Counted from the first letter of the stretch, positions 11,620-22,282 are shown. The stretch is DNA of 64,000 bases from Erinaceus europaeus (GCF_950295315.1 NC_080168.1:74751519-74815518), one strand, 5' to 3'. Notes: generated from the letters alone by a model not told the origin. Translations and numbers: made by a program.

Positions 11620-11815
11620 AATTTTTTTCTTTTTGGTTGTCATTGGGGATGCACCACTCCAGGCCAATTTTTTTTTTTTTAGAGAGAAAGACAGAGATGG
11701 AAAGACACCACAGCACCCAAGCTTCCCTCAGTGCATTGGGGGCTGAGCTGAAGCCTTGGCCATGTCCAGGACAAAGTAAGTCCACTACCCAGGTGAGCTG
11801 TCTTGTCAGTCCTAT
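11620..11815 (-). mobile_element. Diverged tRNA-SINE relative, antisense
   Basis: A poly(T), then 'agagagaaagacagagatgg', 'agcttccctcagtgc' and 'aggtgagctgtcttgtc'. This is the layout of a reversed SINE with tail, body, B-box region and head. It is an older subtype than the ERI copies with intact B-boxes. Confidence 0.5.
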
Positions 11816-12219
11816 TTGTGTTTTCAAGCTATAAAATTTATAAACTATCAGAAGAAAATGAAAACTGAAATTATATTCACACATAAGTTTTTTTCATATT
11901 TTATATACTATTTTCTCCTTCCCCTAGATGTAACAATCATATCTCATGTAAATATTAGTGTTTCTTATTTGAAAAGTAGAGTTATTCCACATGTGAACTC
12001 TTAATAATGGAGTACTTTCAAGCTTGTAGTGTTTCCCATCAAGTAGCAAGAACATCAAGCTGTATTTGACAGACCTGGAGTAGTTGCTGCCTGCTGCCAA
12101 GGTTTCCACCCAAGAAAAGAAGACAATGTCCTCATGTTTTCTGTCTTGTGGCAGCCAAGACTTATGGGGGTGAGGGGTACAGAAGAAAGCCCAACTCAGA
12201 ATGACTTTGTACAAAGTAT

Positions 12220-12420
12220 TCTGTTGGATGGTGGCACATCCAGTAGAGTGCACGCTTCATCATGCACAAGGACACAGGTTCAAGCCCTTTGTCCCTACCT
12301 ACAGGGGGAAGCTCCATGAGGAAACAAGTCTGCAGGTCTCTCACACACTCTCTCTCTCTCCCCCTATCTCTTCCTTCTCAATTTCTGTTTCTACTATACC
12401 ATCAAAAAAAAAAAAAGAGC
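12220..12420 (+). mobile_element. ERI-type tRNA SINE (sense)
   Basis: 'ggatggtggcacatccag', B-box-like 'ggttcaagccc', a TC-repeat body, 'ctcaatttctgtttctac' and an A13 tail. Confidence 0.8.
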
Positions 12421-12549
12421 GAGAAAAAGAAAAGAATTGACCATCAGGAGAGCAGGAGGTTCCTAGAAGAACCTAAAATTTGAGTTGTCAAGGGGTATAT
12501 GGAAATTCCCCTATATCCTTCACTTCTAGACAATTAACTGCATCAGCAA

Positions 12550-12890
12550 CCCCTTTTTAAAATGATTCATTTTATTACATATGAGAAGGAGTTTCACATG
12601 AGACAGGGACTCCTTAACAGGCCAGAGCACCACACCAGTACAAGTGGTACCTGGGTTCAAAGTGGGAACTTCAGGCACTAATGTCTAATCAGTTAACTAT
12701 CAGTTAAGCCATTTCTCCAACTGCTAAGGATTTATTTATTTCTTGAGTAGTAACATTAAGTGAAAGACGGGGTGGGGGGAGGGGAGGGAGAACACATCCA
12801 AGTAGATGGGGATGGAATTCAAGACCTCATACCTGCAAGCCCAAAGCTCTACCATTACACAACCTCCTAGGTTGATGCTTAAAGAAGATA
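12550..12890 (-). mobile_element. Two diverged antisense tRNA-SINE relatives in tandem
   Basis: The first is at 12,550-12,720 ('acctgggttcaaagtgg' then 'aagccatttctcc'). The second is at 12,725-12,890 ('aattcaagacctcatacc' then 'ccattacacaacctcc'). Both read tail to head on the plus strand. They are diverged, and the boundaries are uncertain. Confidence 0.45.
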
Positions 12891-13219
12891 AAGGGTTAAA
12901 GCTAATTACAAGCCACTTTAATTTACCTTTGTATTTACCACTGGGCCTAAGGAGGGAGAAAAACCCAGCAGTAAACATATCCCTGCTGCCTGAGGTGTAA
13001 CTAGGACCTTCACAGTTCATACCGGGCCTACACTGTGGTCTCAAGGTGGTAACTGGATGACTATCTTTTGGCGCTGTTCTATGACAGTCATGTTAAATAA
13101 AAATGATGGGAAAAAAAAGAAGCAGGGGAAAACCCTCTGTATTACAAAAAAAGTACATTTGTTATTTGAAGCGTATGGTGTAGTATTTTCCGTTTCACTG
13201 TCTGCCACTGCAGATGTTA

Positions 13220-13321
13220 TCAAGTGAAGGAGTGACCCGTGTCTGCATCAGAGCTCTGTCTCTCCTCTGTAGTGAGAACGTCACCCACGGTGCTGTATCT
13301 CTCAAAGTCCAGACCCTTGCA
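13220..13321 (-). CDS. Candidate terminal coding exon of a host gene (33 aa + stop)
   Basis: On the minus strand, an acceptor-like 'ggatttttcatgtcag' is followed by 33 open codons and TGA at 13,220-13,222. The peptide starts 'CKGLDFERYSTV' and ends 'DADTGHSFT'. It is polar and acidic, as C-terminal tails often are. The start phase would be 0, matching the phase-0 boundaries of the exons at 39.1 and 43.2 kb, so I infer it may be the last exon of the same right-to-left gene. The downstream 13,219-12,900 would then be 3' UTR. I do not recognise the protein. The polypyrimidine tract is only fair, and without alignment to an orthologue this remains a candidate. Confidence 0.45.
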   Translation of the reverse strand, partial: CKGLDFERYSTVGDVLTTEERQSSDADTGHSFT

Positions 13322-13954
13322 CTGACATGAAAAATCCCCTCCACACATAAAATGGGGGCAGCAAACAGAAGGCACTAACAGGAAACATTTTGAAATGTAT
13401 GTATGTGCATCCAGAATTAGTCGGTTTGATTTATCTTGTATGATACCAGCTCTATTGCTGGTGAAGATTAATTTTGTTATGGTGCTCTTGGCATGTTATT
13501 TTCCCAGTCCATTTCTCAGTGTGACAGTTCTTATTTTTCTTGGCTACAAAGCACCCCACTATCATAATTTTCACCTGCTGAGTTTATGCTACTAATGGTA
13601 ATATTAAAATTTAAGAGTTTTGGTGACCTTTAGAGGGGGTAAATTAGGTCACGAGAATAGATGGGATGCAATCTGATGAATGGGAGAGAGATTTTTTGAT
13701 TGTGGTAAAATAAAAAATCACAAGTTTTGTCAGTTGGACTGTGAAAGTTCAGGAGACAGAAATGCCCCCCACCCCCTCATCCAGCCAATTCTCTTTGCTC
13801 ACTGCCTTCTTGCATATGCTGTATGAGCGATGGTCCAGGCTCTGAGTCTAGATTGCTGAAGTATGGGGGATGATGGATGGAGAGTGTGGAGTTCTCGGAA
13901 TAGAAAGTGATGGAATTCACGGTAGCGACAGTAGTACTAATAGCGGAGTCTCGT
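13322..13954. other. Single-copy intron-like DNA
   Basis: Non-repetitive and without coding signal on either strand that I can see. Confidence 0.35.
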
Positions 13955-14085
13955 TGAATGCTGGGGATGCTGGGTGCTGGGGCTTGCCCTGTTTCACCCC
14001 TCTCTGTGACACAGAGAGGTCAGCAACTTCCCAAGGAGTGGCTCCAAGACTGAGGTCAGGCAGTTAGACTCCTGAAGCTGTGAGT
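13955..14085 (-). repeat. MIR fragment, antisense
   Basis: 'tctctgtgacacagagaggt' followed by 'gcaacttcccaagg' and a pattern like 'tcaggcagttagactcctg' match a reversed MIR core in order. It is diverged. Confidence 0.45.
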
Positions 14086-14529
14086 CGACACTGCTTTCTG
14101 TCCCAGTTACCACTGGCTGAATCATAGCACTACACTTCAGTCAAATCCTCAGCCCCACTCCAAGTTCTTCTGTCTTCTGAGAAGCTTGAAGCCTTTTGTT
14201 TCCCTTTTTAGTCATCTGTCACCCCTTAGTGGGTCATTGCTTCTCAAGGACAGTGGCAGGGCTGTGATTGTATGTGCCACCTCAACCCCTCCTGCCTGCC
14301 CCCAGCACTGAGCCTACTGGGCTCCAATGCCCACTGTGTGGCTATAGTTGGACTGAATTAGGAGCAGCTTCCTTTAGACCCCTGATCTTCCCTGTATTCT
14401 CCAGATATATGGGATCGCTTATAAATCTGTCTCTCTTATTTTCTAATTGGATATTTTCTCTTTGAGACTCAATATATAGATAAAATAAAATCTCTGGATA
14501 CGTCCATTCAGTATACTTTGATTGGGGTG

Positions 14530-14760
14530 TATTGAGTTCCTACCATTCTTTTATTCATTAAAGATCTACTGAGTTTCTACTATATGTGGTAGACCCTGTG
14601 CTAATCACTAACTGGTTTCTGGTCATGGAGAATACTAAGAGTCTGCAGAAGTGACAGGTATGAATAGTATATTAAAATGTGGTGATACAAGCTATGACAA
14701 GGACTGGCCTTGGGTGCTATGCAAACACTGAGCAGCAACTACCCTGGACTGGGTTGGAGA
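14530..14760 (+). repeat. L2/MIR-like LINE remnant
   Basis: 'ttattcattaaagatctact', then 'tactatatgtggtagaccc' and 'tgtgctaatcacta' follow the order of the old L2 3' end (…attgagcacctactatgtgccaggcactgtgc…) in diverged form. Confidence 0.5.
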
Positions 14761-16400
14761 GCGGAGCACTGTTTTTCAAATATTGACATTATCTAGAAGC
14801 TTGTTCATCTCCTGACCTCAACCAAATCAATGTAACCAGTCCCACCACCTTGCCATATTTCACTTCGTACTGTGTCCTGAGATGCCAGGCCTGGGATGTC
14901 AACTGTCTAGCACAAATACTCTGGTTAGACCTTTCCTAGCTCATGGGACTTGCTAGTTCCACTTTGGGTGGTGCATTTCCTAACAAAGTTACAGATCACA
15001 GATATAGACCAGGGCCCAAGGGATAGGGTATATGTGCACATGCATCCATAAGTTAGGGGGAAATATATATACCTTAAAGTAAAAGTTCAATAGTATGCAG
15101 TGAGTAGACTCAGACTCAAAAAGTACAGCAACAAGTGGAAAGGCCTAAGAAAGGCACCATAAAGTACTTAATCAAATATTTTTTACTTAGGCCTAGATAC
15201 TCTCCTCTCTTACCCCCTACTTTACTTCCCTCAGTCACTCTAAGCCTAACCTTGTCAGATAAAGTAAGAACCACAAAAGCTGGATAAGGATAAGAGGCCA
15301 ACACACTTTAATGATGGCCCTTTTGGTCACTACCAGGCCACTCTATCATCTGGGGCTCTAGTCAGGGAATCCTTGTACTCTCACATAGATGTGATGGACC
15401 TAGACCTCTAATAGAACCCTCTCTCCAATATCACAGGTCATTTTCATCAGGGACATCATCACAAGGCCTCTTGTGGGCCTCTATAGGACCTTTCCCTCAA
15501 TGTAGAACAACAATGGTAGATTCTGCCTCACTCTCCAAAGGGAGGCTGGGTCAACATACTCTGCCACTCAAGGAAGACTGGTCCTGAAATGAGTGCAACC
15601 CAGAATGTTCCTAGCTGTGATCATGGATTGTGAGCTCAGACCTACAGGGATGTAGAGGTTACACAGGCTCCTGTGATAACTATGAATAGATATGGTCCCT
15701 AGATCAGACTGATGGGATTTCCAGTTAATGGTATTTATATACTTTCCTCATATTTGGGAGCTACTTTCTGCCCTGATTCAGCTTTCTAGTTCTATTCTTG
15801 ACTCTGACACCATCTTCCCAGACAATACTTTTAGCCCATCTGCATGTTAGCTATTGGGGTTAGGCAAAAACTACTAAAGTCATGGGCCCCTTGGAATATA
15901 CCTAACTTAGTATATTTAAAAGACTTCCTAGCTTCTTCCCATACAGTGGCCCTTAGATCCATCTGTTCTATTCTTATCTTTAGGTTCCTGTTTATTAAAT
16001 AATTTGCTCTGCCTTAGATTGTACCACTTTTTAGCCACCAAGTTGCAGATGGTACCATGATGTCATCCTGACTTCCTTGGGAAAATGATCTCATCAATGT
16101 GTCCTGGAACCCCATGTCCTCAGAGCCCTACCCCACTACGAAAGATAGAAACAGGCTGCGGATATGGATTTACTGCCAATGACTACGCTCAGTGGAGAAG
16201 CAATTACAAAAGCCAGACCTTCCATCTTCTGCATCCCATAAAGAATTTTGGTCCATTCTCCCAAAGGGATAAAGAATAGGGAAGCTTCCAATGGAGAGGA
16301 TGGGATACGGAACTCTGGTGGTGGGAATTATATGAAATTGTACCCCTCTTATCCTACAATCTTGTTAATCACTGTTAAATCATTAATAAATAAAGTTAAT
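14761..16400 (+). mobile_element. L1 long 3' UTR copy, sense (about 1.6 kb)
   Basis: Collinear with the 3' UTR of the L1 at 58.8-59.6 kb in its left part ('tatagaccagggcccaaggg') and with 8,761-9,995 in its right part. It ends near 'tcattaataaataaag'. It lacks any ORF2, so it is either a 5'-truncated insertion or a relic of a subfamily with a very long 3' UTR. Confidence 0.75.
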
Positions 16401-17242
16401 ACGTCTGGCCAGATGTCCCTATCTGAAACTGTTAGATCTTGTTGCTAAGGTTTGAGAAGTATTCCCTTCTAGAACATGAAACACGCTACACACAATAATC
16501 AGGCAAAAGTACACACCAAACTGAAATCTGTAAAGGCAGGAAGTTGGGTGAGGGGGGATCTATCACCTCCTCATCAGCCAGATTCTGGCACATGCTGTAA
16601 AATGAATGCGATGTTCAAGTTCAAGATCACCTGCAGGTAACGTGTAGAAGGAAATGTTTGTATTTCTCAGCAAGTGGGATATAGTTTTCCCAAGCTCTCC
16701 AAGGCTGCTGTAATTCTCCTCCAATTCAATCATCAATAAATATTTAAATATATTACAAATGCACCTATCTTCATCACTGTGTTCAGTTCTGAAAGGCATG
16801 GATGCACATTACTGGTTCTTAAGGCCCCTGGTTTGAGATGGGCCTATCCCAGCTTGGCTGTTACTAAGAATATAGGGAAGGATGATACATGCTGTGAGAC
16901 TAAGAAGAAGAGGATAACTGATTTGGGCTGAGCTTGAGGACAAGCCCTAAGAAGTGGGAATGGAGCTGGACTTACAGATGAGTGCAATTTGTTTGCATTG
17001 CAGGCAAAAAGTATGACATAGATGGAGGAGAGTTCAACTATCAATACAAAATCTAATTATTTCAAATATTTTAATGAATGACACAGCTCACCTCACTTGA
17101 CCTCTTAGCTAAACCATTATAGAGGACACCAGTCCAATAGACTGATAGTCATCCTGTCCTCATTGTTACGTAAAATGGCCAGGAGAAAGGTCTTATATAT
17201 GGAGTGAGGAGATCTGGGAGTGATTACTGTGCTTTGGGATTA
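16401..17242. other. Mostly single-copy; possible old L2 remnant
   Basis: The segment 16,720-16,800 ('atcaataaatatttaaata', 'tgtgttcagttctgaaagg') resembles a reversed L2/MIR end. Otherwise nothing is recognised. Confidence 0.3.
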
Positions 17243-17448
17243 AAAAATATTTTTATTACCTTTTACTTATTGGATAGAGACAGCCAGAAATCAAGAAGGA
17301 AAGGGGTTACAGAGACGGAGAAAGACAGAGAGATACCTGTAGCCCTGCTTCACCACTTGCAAAACTTCCCCCCTGCAAGTGGAGATTGGGGGCTCGAACC
17401 TGGGTCCTTGCACATGTGTGCTCAACTAGGTGTGTCACTATCCAGCCC
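17243..17448 (-). mobile_element. ERI-type tRNA SINE (antisense)
   Basis: 'ttattggatagagacagcc', 'gcttcaccacttgcaaaac', 'gggctcgaacctgggtcc' and the head end 'gtcactatccagccc'. 'gctttgggatt' on the left and 'cactttgggactt' on the right suggest a diverged target duplication. Confidence 0.85.
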
Positions 17449-17504
17449 TTCACTTTGGGACTTTATATTGACTGCACTTGCAGACCTTTCTCAGTTTTAG
17501 ATTT

Positions 17505-17632
17505 ATTATTAATTTATATTTTTATACTAGAGCACTGCTTAGCTCTGGCTTATGGTGGTGCTGGGGAATGAACCTGAGAGCTTAGGGTCTCAGCCATGAA
17601 AGCCATTTGCATAACTACTACACTGGCTCCCT
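17505..17632 (-). mobile_element. Second tRNA-SINE subtype ('CTCAGCTCTGGCTTATGG'), antisense
   Basis: 'gagcactgcttagctctgg', 'cttatggtggtgctgggg', 'aatgaacctgagagc' and 'cataactactacactggc'. In the sense direction this is a tRNA-like head followed by 'ccaccataagccagagctga'. The same subtype occurs at 22,930, 26,920, 29,440 and, diverged, at 31,470. Confidence 0.75.
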
Positions 17633-18029
17633 AGTCTTGGTCATCTTTCTTAAAATTGGTATAGAAGGAAGCTACTTTGCAGATTAGATTCACAAAGTAG
17701 CATAAACATAAGCAGCTCACCAGTTTGGGAATAGTCTGGAAATGGCTCAGCCACTCTGCAGACTCCTGGGGATGTGGAGAAAACAGGGACCATGGTGCAG
17801 TTGCTGGGCTGCACAGCACACAGCCAAGTGCAGGACTGGGAGGGTGGAAGGTGATAGGAGCTTCTTGGGAAAAAAACCAAATAGATGGAAATCTGAAAAC
17901 AAAATGATGTGTTCCAAGGCTGGCTCATCTTTCTGACAGAACCAGAATAGTTTTTGGATACAACAAGTGTCCTGGAGACCCTGTATGTTCACAAACAGGT
18001 ACTGGGGGGAGGAGTAGGGATATATATAA

Positions 18030-18039
18030 ATAGTATAAA

Positions 18040-18062
<23 letters not shown>
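18030..18062. repeat. (AT)n microsatellite
   Basis: A short alternating AT run followed by a T9 tract. Confidence 0.9.
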
Positions 18063-18070
<8 letters not shown>

Positions 18071-18114
18071 CCAGAGCCAGGACTTGCAAAATTTCACCAC
18101 TCACAGGTTGACTC

Positions 18115-18250
18115 TTATTTTCATTTAGAGATAGGGAATTGGTAGAAGGGAGAAACACTGGAGCTTCCCCTGGTGTGGTGGAACTTCCATATGGTGCAGG
18201 GGCTTGAACCTATATTTGCTAAGGCATATACCCTACCTGGTCAGCTCTAT
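18115..18250 (-). mobile_element. Diverged antisense SINE head fragment
   Basis: 'gcaggggcttgaacctata' (reverse B-box) and 'taccctacctggtcagctc' resemble the head end of the antisense SINEs elsewhere. Confidence 0.45.
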
Positions 18251-18734
18251 CTGCAGTTCCACAGTTCAGCTTTTGTTCCACCTGATTTGGGAACAGGGAG
18301 GGGACTCTCATGCCAGTGCTTAAGTTGTGAAATTTGGAGATGACCTGGTTTAGATTTAAAGCCACAGGCATGGGCTATCACTTCTTGGAGGTTTGATTAT
18401 GATGCCCATTACATACATGTGGCCACAAACAGGACATGTGACATTGGGTAGCTGGTCTGGAAGGCAGGAAAGAAGCTGCAACCAGTGGGCAATCACTCTC
18501 CAGTTCAGCTGGGAAAGATTTCTACCTTTAGGCCCCGGAGAAAGATCTGGAAACGTAAGATCTGGGGTGCCCAGTAGGGAGTCCCTAGGAGACATCATGC
18601 ATGTGAGCTGTAAGCTGATCCAGTCCCTGGAGGCACAAGCTATGCCTCCTCCTTTTCTGGATTCCTCTCTCCTTCCTCTGCTTAGCAGAAGAGAGGAGGG
18701 TAGAAATCACTATAGAACACTGAATATACATGCA

Positions 18735-18945
18735 CTTTTTTTTTTTTTTTTGCCACCAGGGTTATGCTGGTGCTTATTGTCTGCAAGACTCTACTGTTCC
18801 TGGTTGTCAACTCTCTCTTTCCTTTTTTTGGAGAGAGAGAGGTGTATGGAGAGGGACAGAGAGAGAAATCCACTGCCCTGTCACACACGAAGCTCTCCTC
18901 TTACAAGTAGGATTGGAAATAGGGGTGGCGTGGGGCTTTAACCTG
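18735..18945 (-). mobile_element. Antisense SINE (long module type), host of an L1 insertion; continues at 21,772-21,806
   Basis: T16, 'gccaccagggttatgctgg' (reversed 3' module), a purine-rich body and 'gtggggctttaacctg'. The SINE resumes after the L1 at 21,772 with 'ctgtgctctactaagtga' and 'gcatccagccagcccc'. This gives the order of events: SINE first, then L1. Confidence 0.8.
18931..18945. repeat. Target-site duplication, left copy
   Basis: TGGGGCTTTAACCTG, identical to 21,757-21,771 (plus strand). The two copies bound the L1 exactly. Confidence 0.9.
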
Positions 18946-20081
18946 AGTCTGGCTAAAGGTTTGTCGATTTTGTTTACTCTTTCGAAGAACCAACATTTAC
19001 TTTCATTGATCTTTTGTATGGTTTTCCTATTCTCAATGTTATTTATTTCTGCCCTAACTTTAGTAATTTCTGTCCTTCTGGTTGCTTTAGGGTTCCTTTG
19101 TTGTTCTTCTTCTAGGTCTTTAAGATGTGCAATCAGGCTGTTTATTTGTGCCTTTTCTTGTTTCCTAATGTGTGCTTGTATAGCTATGAACCTCCCTCTT
19201 AGGACTGCTTTAGCTGTGTCCCAAATATTTTGATAGCTTGTGTCTTCATTTTCATTGAACTCTCGAAACATTTTGATTTCTTCCTTGATTTCCTCTTTGA
19301 CCCAGAAATTGTTAAGAAGTGTACTGTTGAGCTTCCACATTTTGGCACTGTTACTAATCTTTTGTTGATTGTTAAGTGTTAGTTTAATTCCACTGTGGTC
19401 TGAGAAGATGCTTGGGATGATTTCAGTGCTCTTGAATAGGCTGATGCTGTCTTTGTGGCTTAGCATATGGTCTATCCTTGAGAATGATCCATGTGGATTT
19501 GAGTAAAATGTGTATTCCAGTTTCTTGGGATGAATGACTCTGAAAATGTCCAATAGTTCTAGTTTATCTATCTCTTCATTTAGCTCCCTTATGTCTTTAC
19601 TGATTTTCTTCCTGGATGATCTGTCAAGTTGAGAGAGTGGGGTGTTGAAGTCCCCTACTATGATTGTGTTACTGTTAATATATTGCTGTAGCTCTTTCAG
19701 TAGAAGTTTGATGTATTTAGATGGTTTCTCATTGGGTGCATAGATATTAATAATTGTTAAGTCCTCTTGATTGACTGATCCTCTGAGCATTAAGTAGTGT
19801 CCATTCCTATCTTTTTTAATCTTATGTATTTTAAAGTCTATCATGTCAGATATGAGAATAGCTGTTCCTGCCCTTTTTTGTGGGCCATTGGCTTGAATGA
19901 TAGTTTTCCATCCTTTCACTTTAAGTCTGTGTTTGTATTGTTGCATTAGGTGAGTTTCCTGTAGACAACATATTGTTGGGTTGTGTTTTCTGATCCATCT
20001 TCCTACTCTGTGTCTTTTAATAGGTGAATTCAGGCCATTCACATTTATTGATATCAAAGATTGAAGATATTTTAACGCCAT
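18946..20081 (-). pseudogene. L1 ORF2 N-terminal part: AP-like endonuclease domain (about 378 codons)
   Basis: The frame starts at 20,081 ('[18 protein letters not shown]') and is open for about 378 L1 codons, then runs into the host SINE. It shows the expected APE-type endonuclease landmarks in order: the catalytic Asn in 'INVNGLNSP', Glu in 'CLQETH', Asp/Asn in '[11 protein letters not shown]', Asp in 'SRIDHML', and the Ser-Asp-His block in '[10 protein letters not shown]'. All active-site residues I can place look intact. In the family this domain nicks target DNA at T/A-rich sites to start reverse transcription. The reverse transcriptase and C-terminal regions are absent, so the element cannot copy itself. 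Confidence 0.9.
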
Positions 20082-20137
20082 TCTTGTAGACTTTTAGAGT
20101 GTTTTGATATATGTTCTATTTGTGGTGGTCTGGTTGT

Positions 20138-21112
20138 TTATAGGAAACCTTTCAGAACTTCTTTCAAGGCAGGCTTGGTGATGGTTGCTTCCTTCAACTG
20201 TTGCTTGTCTGAGAAGGTTTTGATGCTTCCATCTAGTCTGAATGACAATCTAGCAGGATATAGTATTCTTGGCTGAAAGCCTTTCTCATTGAGCACTCGA
20301 TAGATATCTTGCCATTCTCTTCTGGCCTGTAGTGTTTGTATGGAGAAGTCTGCTGCTAATCTTATGGGTTTTCCTTTGTAGGTGACTCTTTGTTTTTCTC
20401 TTGCAGCCTTGAGGATCCTTTCTTTATCCTTATTCCTTTCCAATCTAAGTATGACATGTCTTGGTGTCTTTAGGTCTGGGTTAATTCTGTTTGGGACCCT
20501 CTGGGCTTCTTGAATCTTTATGTCTTTGGTGTTGTCTAGACTAGAGAAATTTTCAGCTATTATGGCCTGGAGAACGCTTTCTTCCTCCCCTTCTCTTTCT
20601 TCCTCTGGTAAGCCAATAATGCGTATATTGTTTCTTTTGAAGTCATCCCTTAGGACTCTGTTGTTGTTTTCAGCATCTCTTAATCTCTTTTTGAGATCTC
20701 TTACTTCTTTTTTAGTTGTCTCTAATTCATCCTCAATCTTGCTAATTCTGTCTTCAGCCTCATTGATTCTATTCTCTCTGCCCTCTACTGCTTTCTGGAG
20801 TTCATCTATTTTGTTGCCCTGCTCTGATACTGTTTTAGCTTGTTCAGCTAGTTGCCTTCTTAGCTCAGCAATTTCAGCTTTCAGCTCTCTAATAACCATG
20901 AGATTATTAGAATTTTCTTCCATATTCTCATTTGTTGTTCCTGCAGTTCTGATTACAATTTTTTCAAATTCTTTACTCACTCCTGTTATTATTTCCTTAG
21001 CTAATGTTTGGATGTTGAACTCGTTGTTTTGTGCTTCGCCCTCTGGAGGACCTTTAGCTGGACTCTTGTCCTGGTTCGAGTCTCCAATATTTTTTCTTGT
21101 TGTTTTAACCAT
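20138..21112 (-). CDS. L1 ORF1p, complete open frame (324 aa)
   Basis: The RNA-binding chaperone of LINE-1, which coats L1 RNA as a trimer. The N-terminus (1-55) is basic and polar. Residues about 65-155 show a strong heptad pattern (repeated E/L/I with 'RELKAEIAELRRQLAEQ'), fitting the trimeric coiled coil. The RRM begins at about 160 ('NNIRIIGLPEEE') and the C-terminal domain holds 'RPHVILRLERN'-like content ('TPRHVILRLERNKDKERIL') and 'ARREWQDIYRVLNEKGF'. Its length is close to the usual mammalian 330-370 aa, with no stop or frameshift, so it is recent or well preserved. ORF2 starts 56 bp after its stop, as is normal for bicistronic L1. Whether it is transcribed is unknown. Confidence 0.92.
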   Translation of the reverse strand: MVKTTRKNIGDSNQDKSPAKGPPEGEAQNNEFNIQTLAKEIITGVSKEFEKIVIRTAGTTNENMEENSNNLMVIRELKAEIAELRRQLAEQAKTVSEQGNKIDELQKAVEGRENRINEAEDRISKIEDELETTKKEVRDLKKRLRDAENNNRVLRDDFKRNNIRIIGLPEEEREGEEESVLQAIIAENFSSLDNTKDIKIQEAQRVPNRINPDLKTPRHVILRLERNKDKERILKAAREKQRVTYKGKPIRLAADFSIQTLQARREWQDIYRVLNEKGFQPRILYPARLSFRLDGSIKTFSDKQQLKEATITKPALKEVLKGFL

Positions 21113-21756
21113 TTTATATAAGTTAACAGTTTTTTCAATCTCTGAGTTGGAGTTCAGTGGTGTAAAAGCCTTTTTTTTCCCCCTGTAGGCTATGGTAGCC
21201 TGAGGGCTTTTAAACTATCAATAGGCTTCTTGGCTTAATCAATGACTCCTGACCAAGAGATAAAGCAGGGTGTGGCAGAGATAATCCAGTGGTTATGCAA
21301 AGAGACTTTCAAAGCCCTTCAGCTATGCCACCGAGGTATAGGTCTTCTCCTGAGTTTCCCGGTTAGATCTCTGTCCCCTGGTGTCCCTCCCTGTTGCTGC
21401 TCCAGATTCTGAGGGTAGTAGCAATGGAGACTCAGAGTTGTACTTGGTGAGTCTCTGGGGAGTCCTTTCCTCCCTTCAGCTGTCCCCTTGTTGGTGGAGC
21501 AGACTGGAGGTGGTGTCTCCACTGACAAACTGTCGAACTGTTAGCAGTCACTTAATCTCTTCTTAGGCCCCTCTCTCCTCTCTGTCACCAGCCACGCGTC
21601 TTTGTACTCACGGGTGATTTACTGGGTTTCTGTGGTCATTCTAGTCCTGTCTTGTTTTGGTCCGGGTGGTCTCCTTTGGTATTCCTAGTTGATCCGGGAG
21701 AGGAGAGGAGAGAAAGCGATCTGCTGCTCGTAGCTCCGCCTCCGGAAGTCGAATCC
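21113..21756 (-). promoter_or_regulatory. L1 5' UTR (internal promoter region)
   Basis: 644 bp between the target duplication and the ORF1 start, GC-rich at its outer end ('cttccggaggcggagc' on the minus strand). The outer end begins GGATTCG right after the duplication, which fits a full-length 5' end. By family knowledge this region holds an internal RNA polymerase II promoter; I cannot point to a specific factor site. Confidence 0.7.
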
Positions 21757-21771
21757 TGGGGCTTTAACCTG
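21757..21771. repeat. Target-site duplication, right copy
   Basis: TGGGGCTTTAACCTG, a perfect repeat of 18,931-18,945. Confidence 0.9.
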
Positions 21772-21844
21772 GCTGTGCTCTACTAAGTGAGCATCCAGCC
21801 AGCCCCAGGAGGCTGAAATTTTTTTATGTAAGAATTTCATTGTT

Positions 21845-22100
21845 GGGAGTCGGGTGGTAGCACAGTGGGTTAAGTACATGTGGCGCAAAGAGCAAGGACC
21901 GGCATAAGGATCCCGGTTCGAGGCCCCCGCTCTCCACCTGAGGAGAGTCGCTTCACAAGCAGTGAAACAGGTTTGCAAGTGTCTGTCTTTCTCTCCTCCT
22001 CTCTCCATTTCTCTCTGTCCTATCTAACAACGATGACATCAACAACAATAATAACTACAACAATGAAAAACAACAAGGGCAACAAAAGGGAAAATTAAAA
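21845..22100 (+). mobile_element. ERI-type SINE, long subtype, sense, with perfect TSD
   Basis: Head 'gggagtcgggtggtagcac', B-box 'cggttcgaggcccc', 'gtcctatctaacaacgatg' and 'caacaagggcaacaaaagg'. It is bounded by AAGAATTTCATTGTT at 21,830-21,844 and 22,101-22,115. Confidence 0.95.
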
Positions 22101-22282
22101 AAGAATTTCATTGTTTATGATATAAAAAGTCTGATATAACTTAGAGGGACAAAGGTAGGGACATGTAAATGATGGCACTTCTCACAGGCTACTGAACAGC
22201 CATAAATTAACTTAAGTATTTGCCGAAACTTGCATATGCGGAAGAATGCTTCCTAATTATTTTTATTTTAATATTTACTTTT

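Larger units (their letters stand above)
18946..21756 (-). mobile_element. L1 with intact 5' part, 3'-truncated, no poly(A)
   Basis: The minus strand reads 5' UTR (21,756-21,113), a complete ORF1, a 56-bp gap, then ORF2 from its start through the endonuclease into the linker, where it stops at 18,946. No reverse transcriptase, 3' UTR or A-tail follows. The junction goes straight into the 15-bp target duplication. Normal L1 insertions lose the 5' end and keep the tail, so this is the reverse of expectation. Confidence 0.92.

Noticed and set aside
12880..12965. Strong acceptor-like tract on the minus strand ('tttttctccctccttag')
   Set aside because: No coding frame or matching donor gives a sensible exon, and it lies in what would be the 3' UTR of the 13.2-kb exon.
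20520..21188. 222-codon plus-strand frame
   Set aside because: It is the antisense shadow of L1 ORF1.
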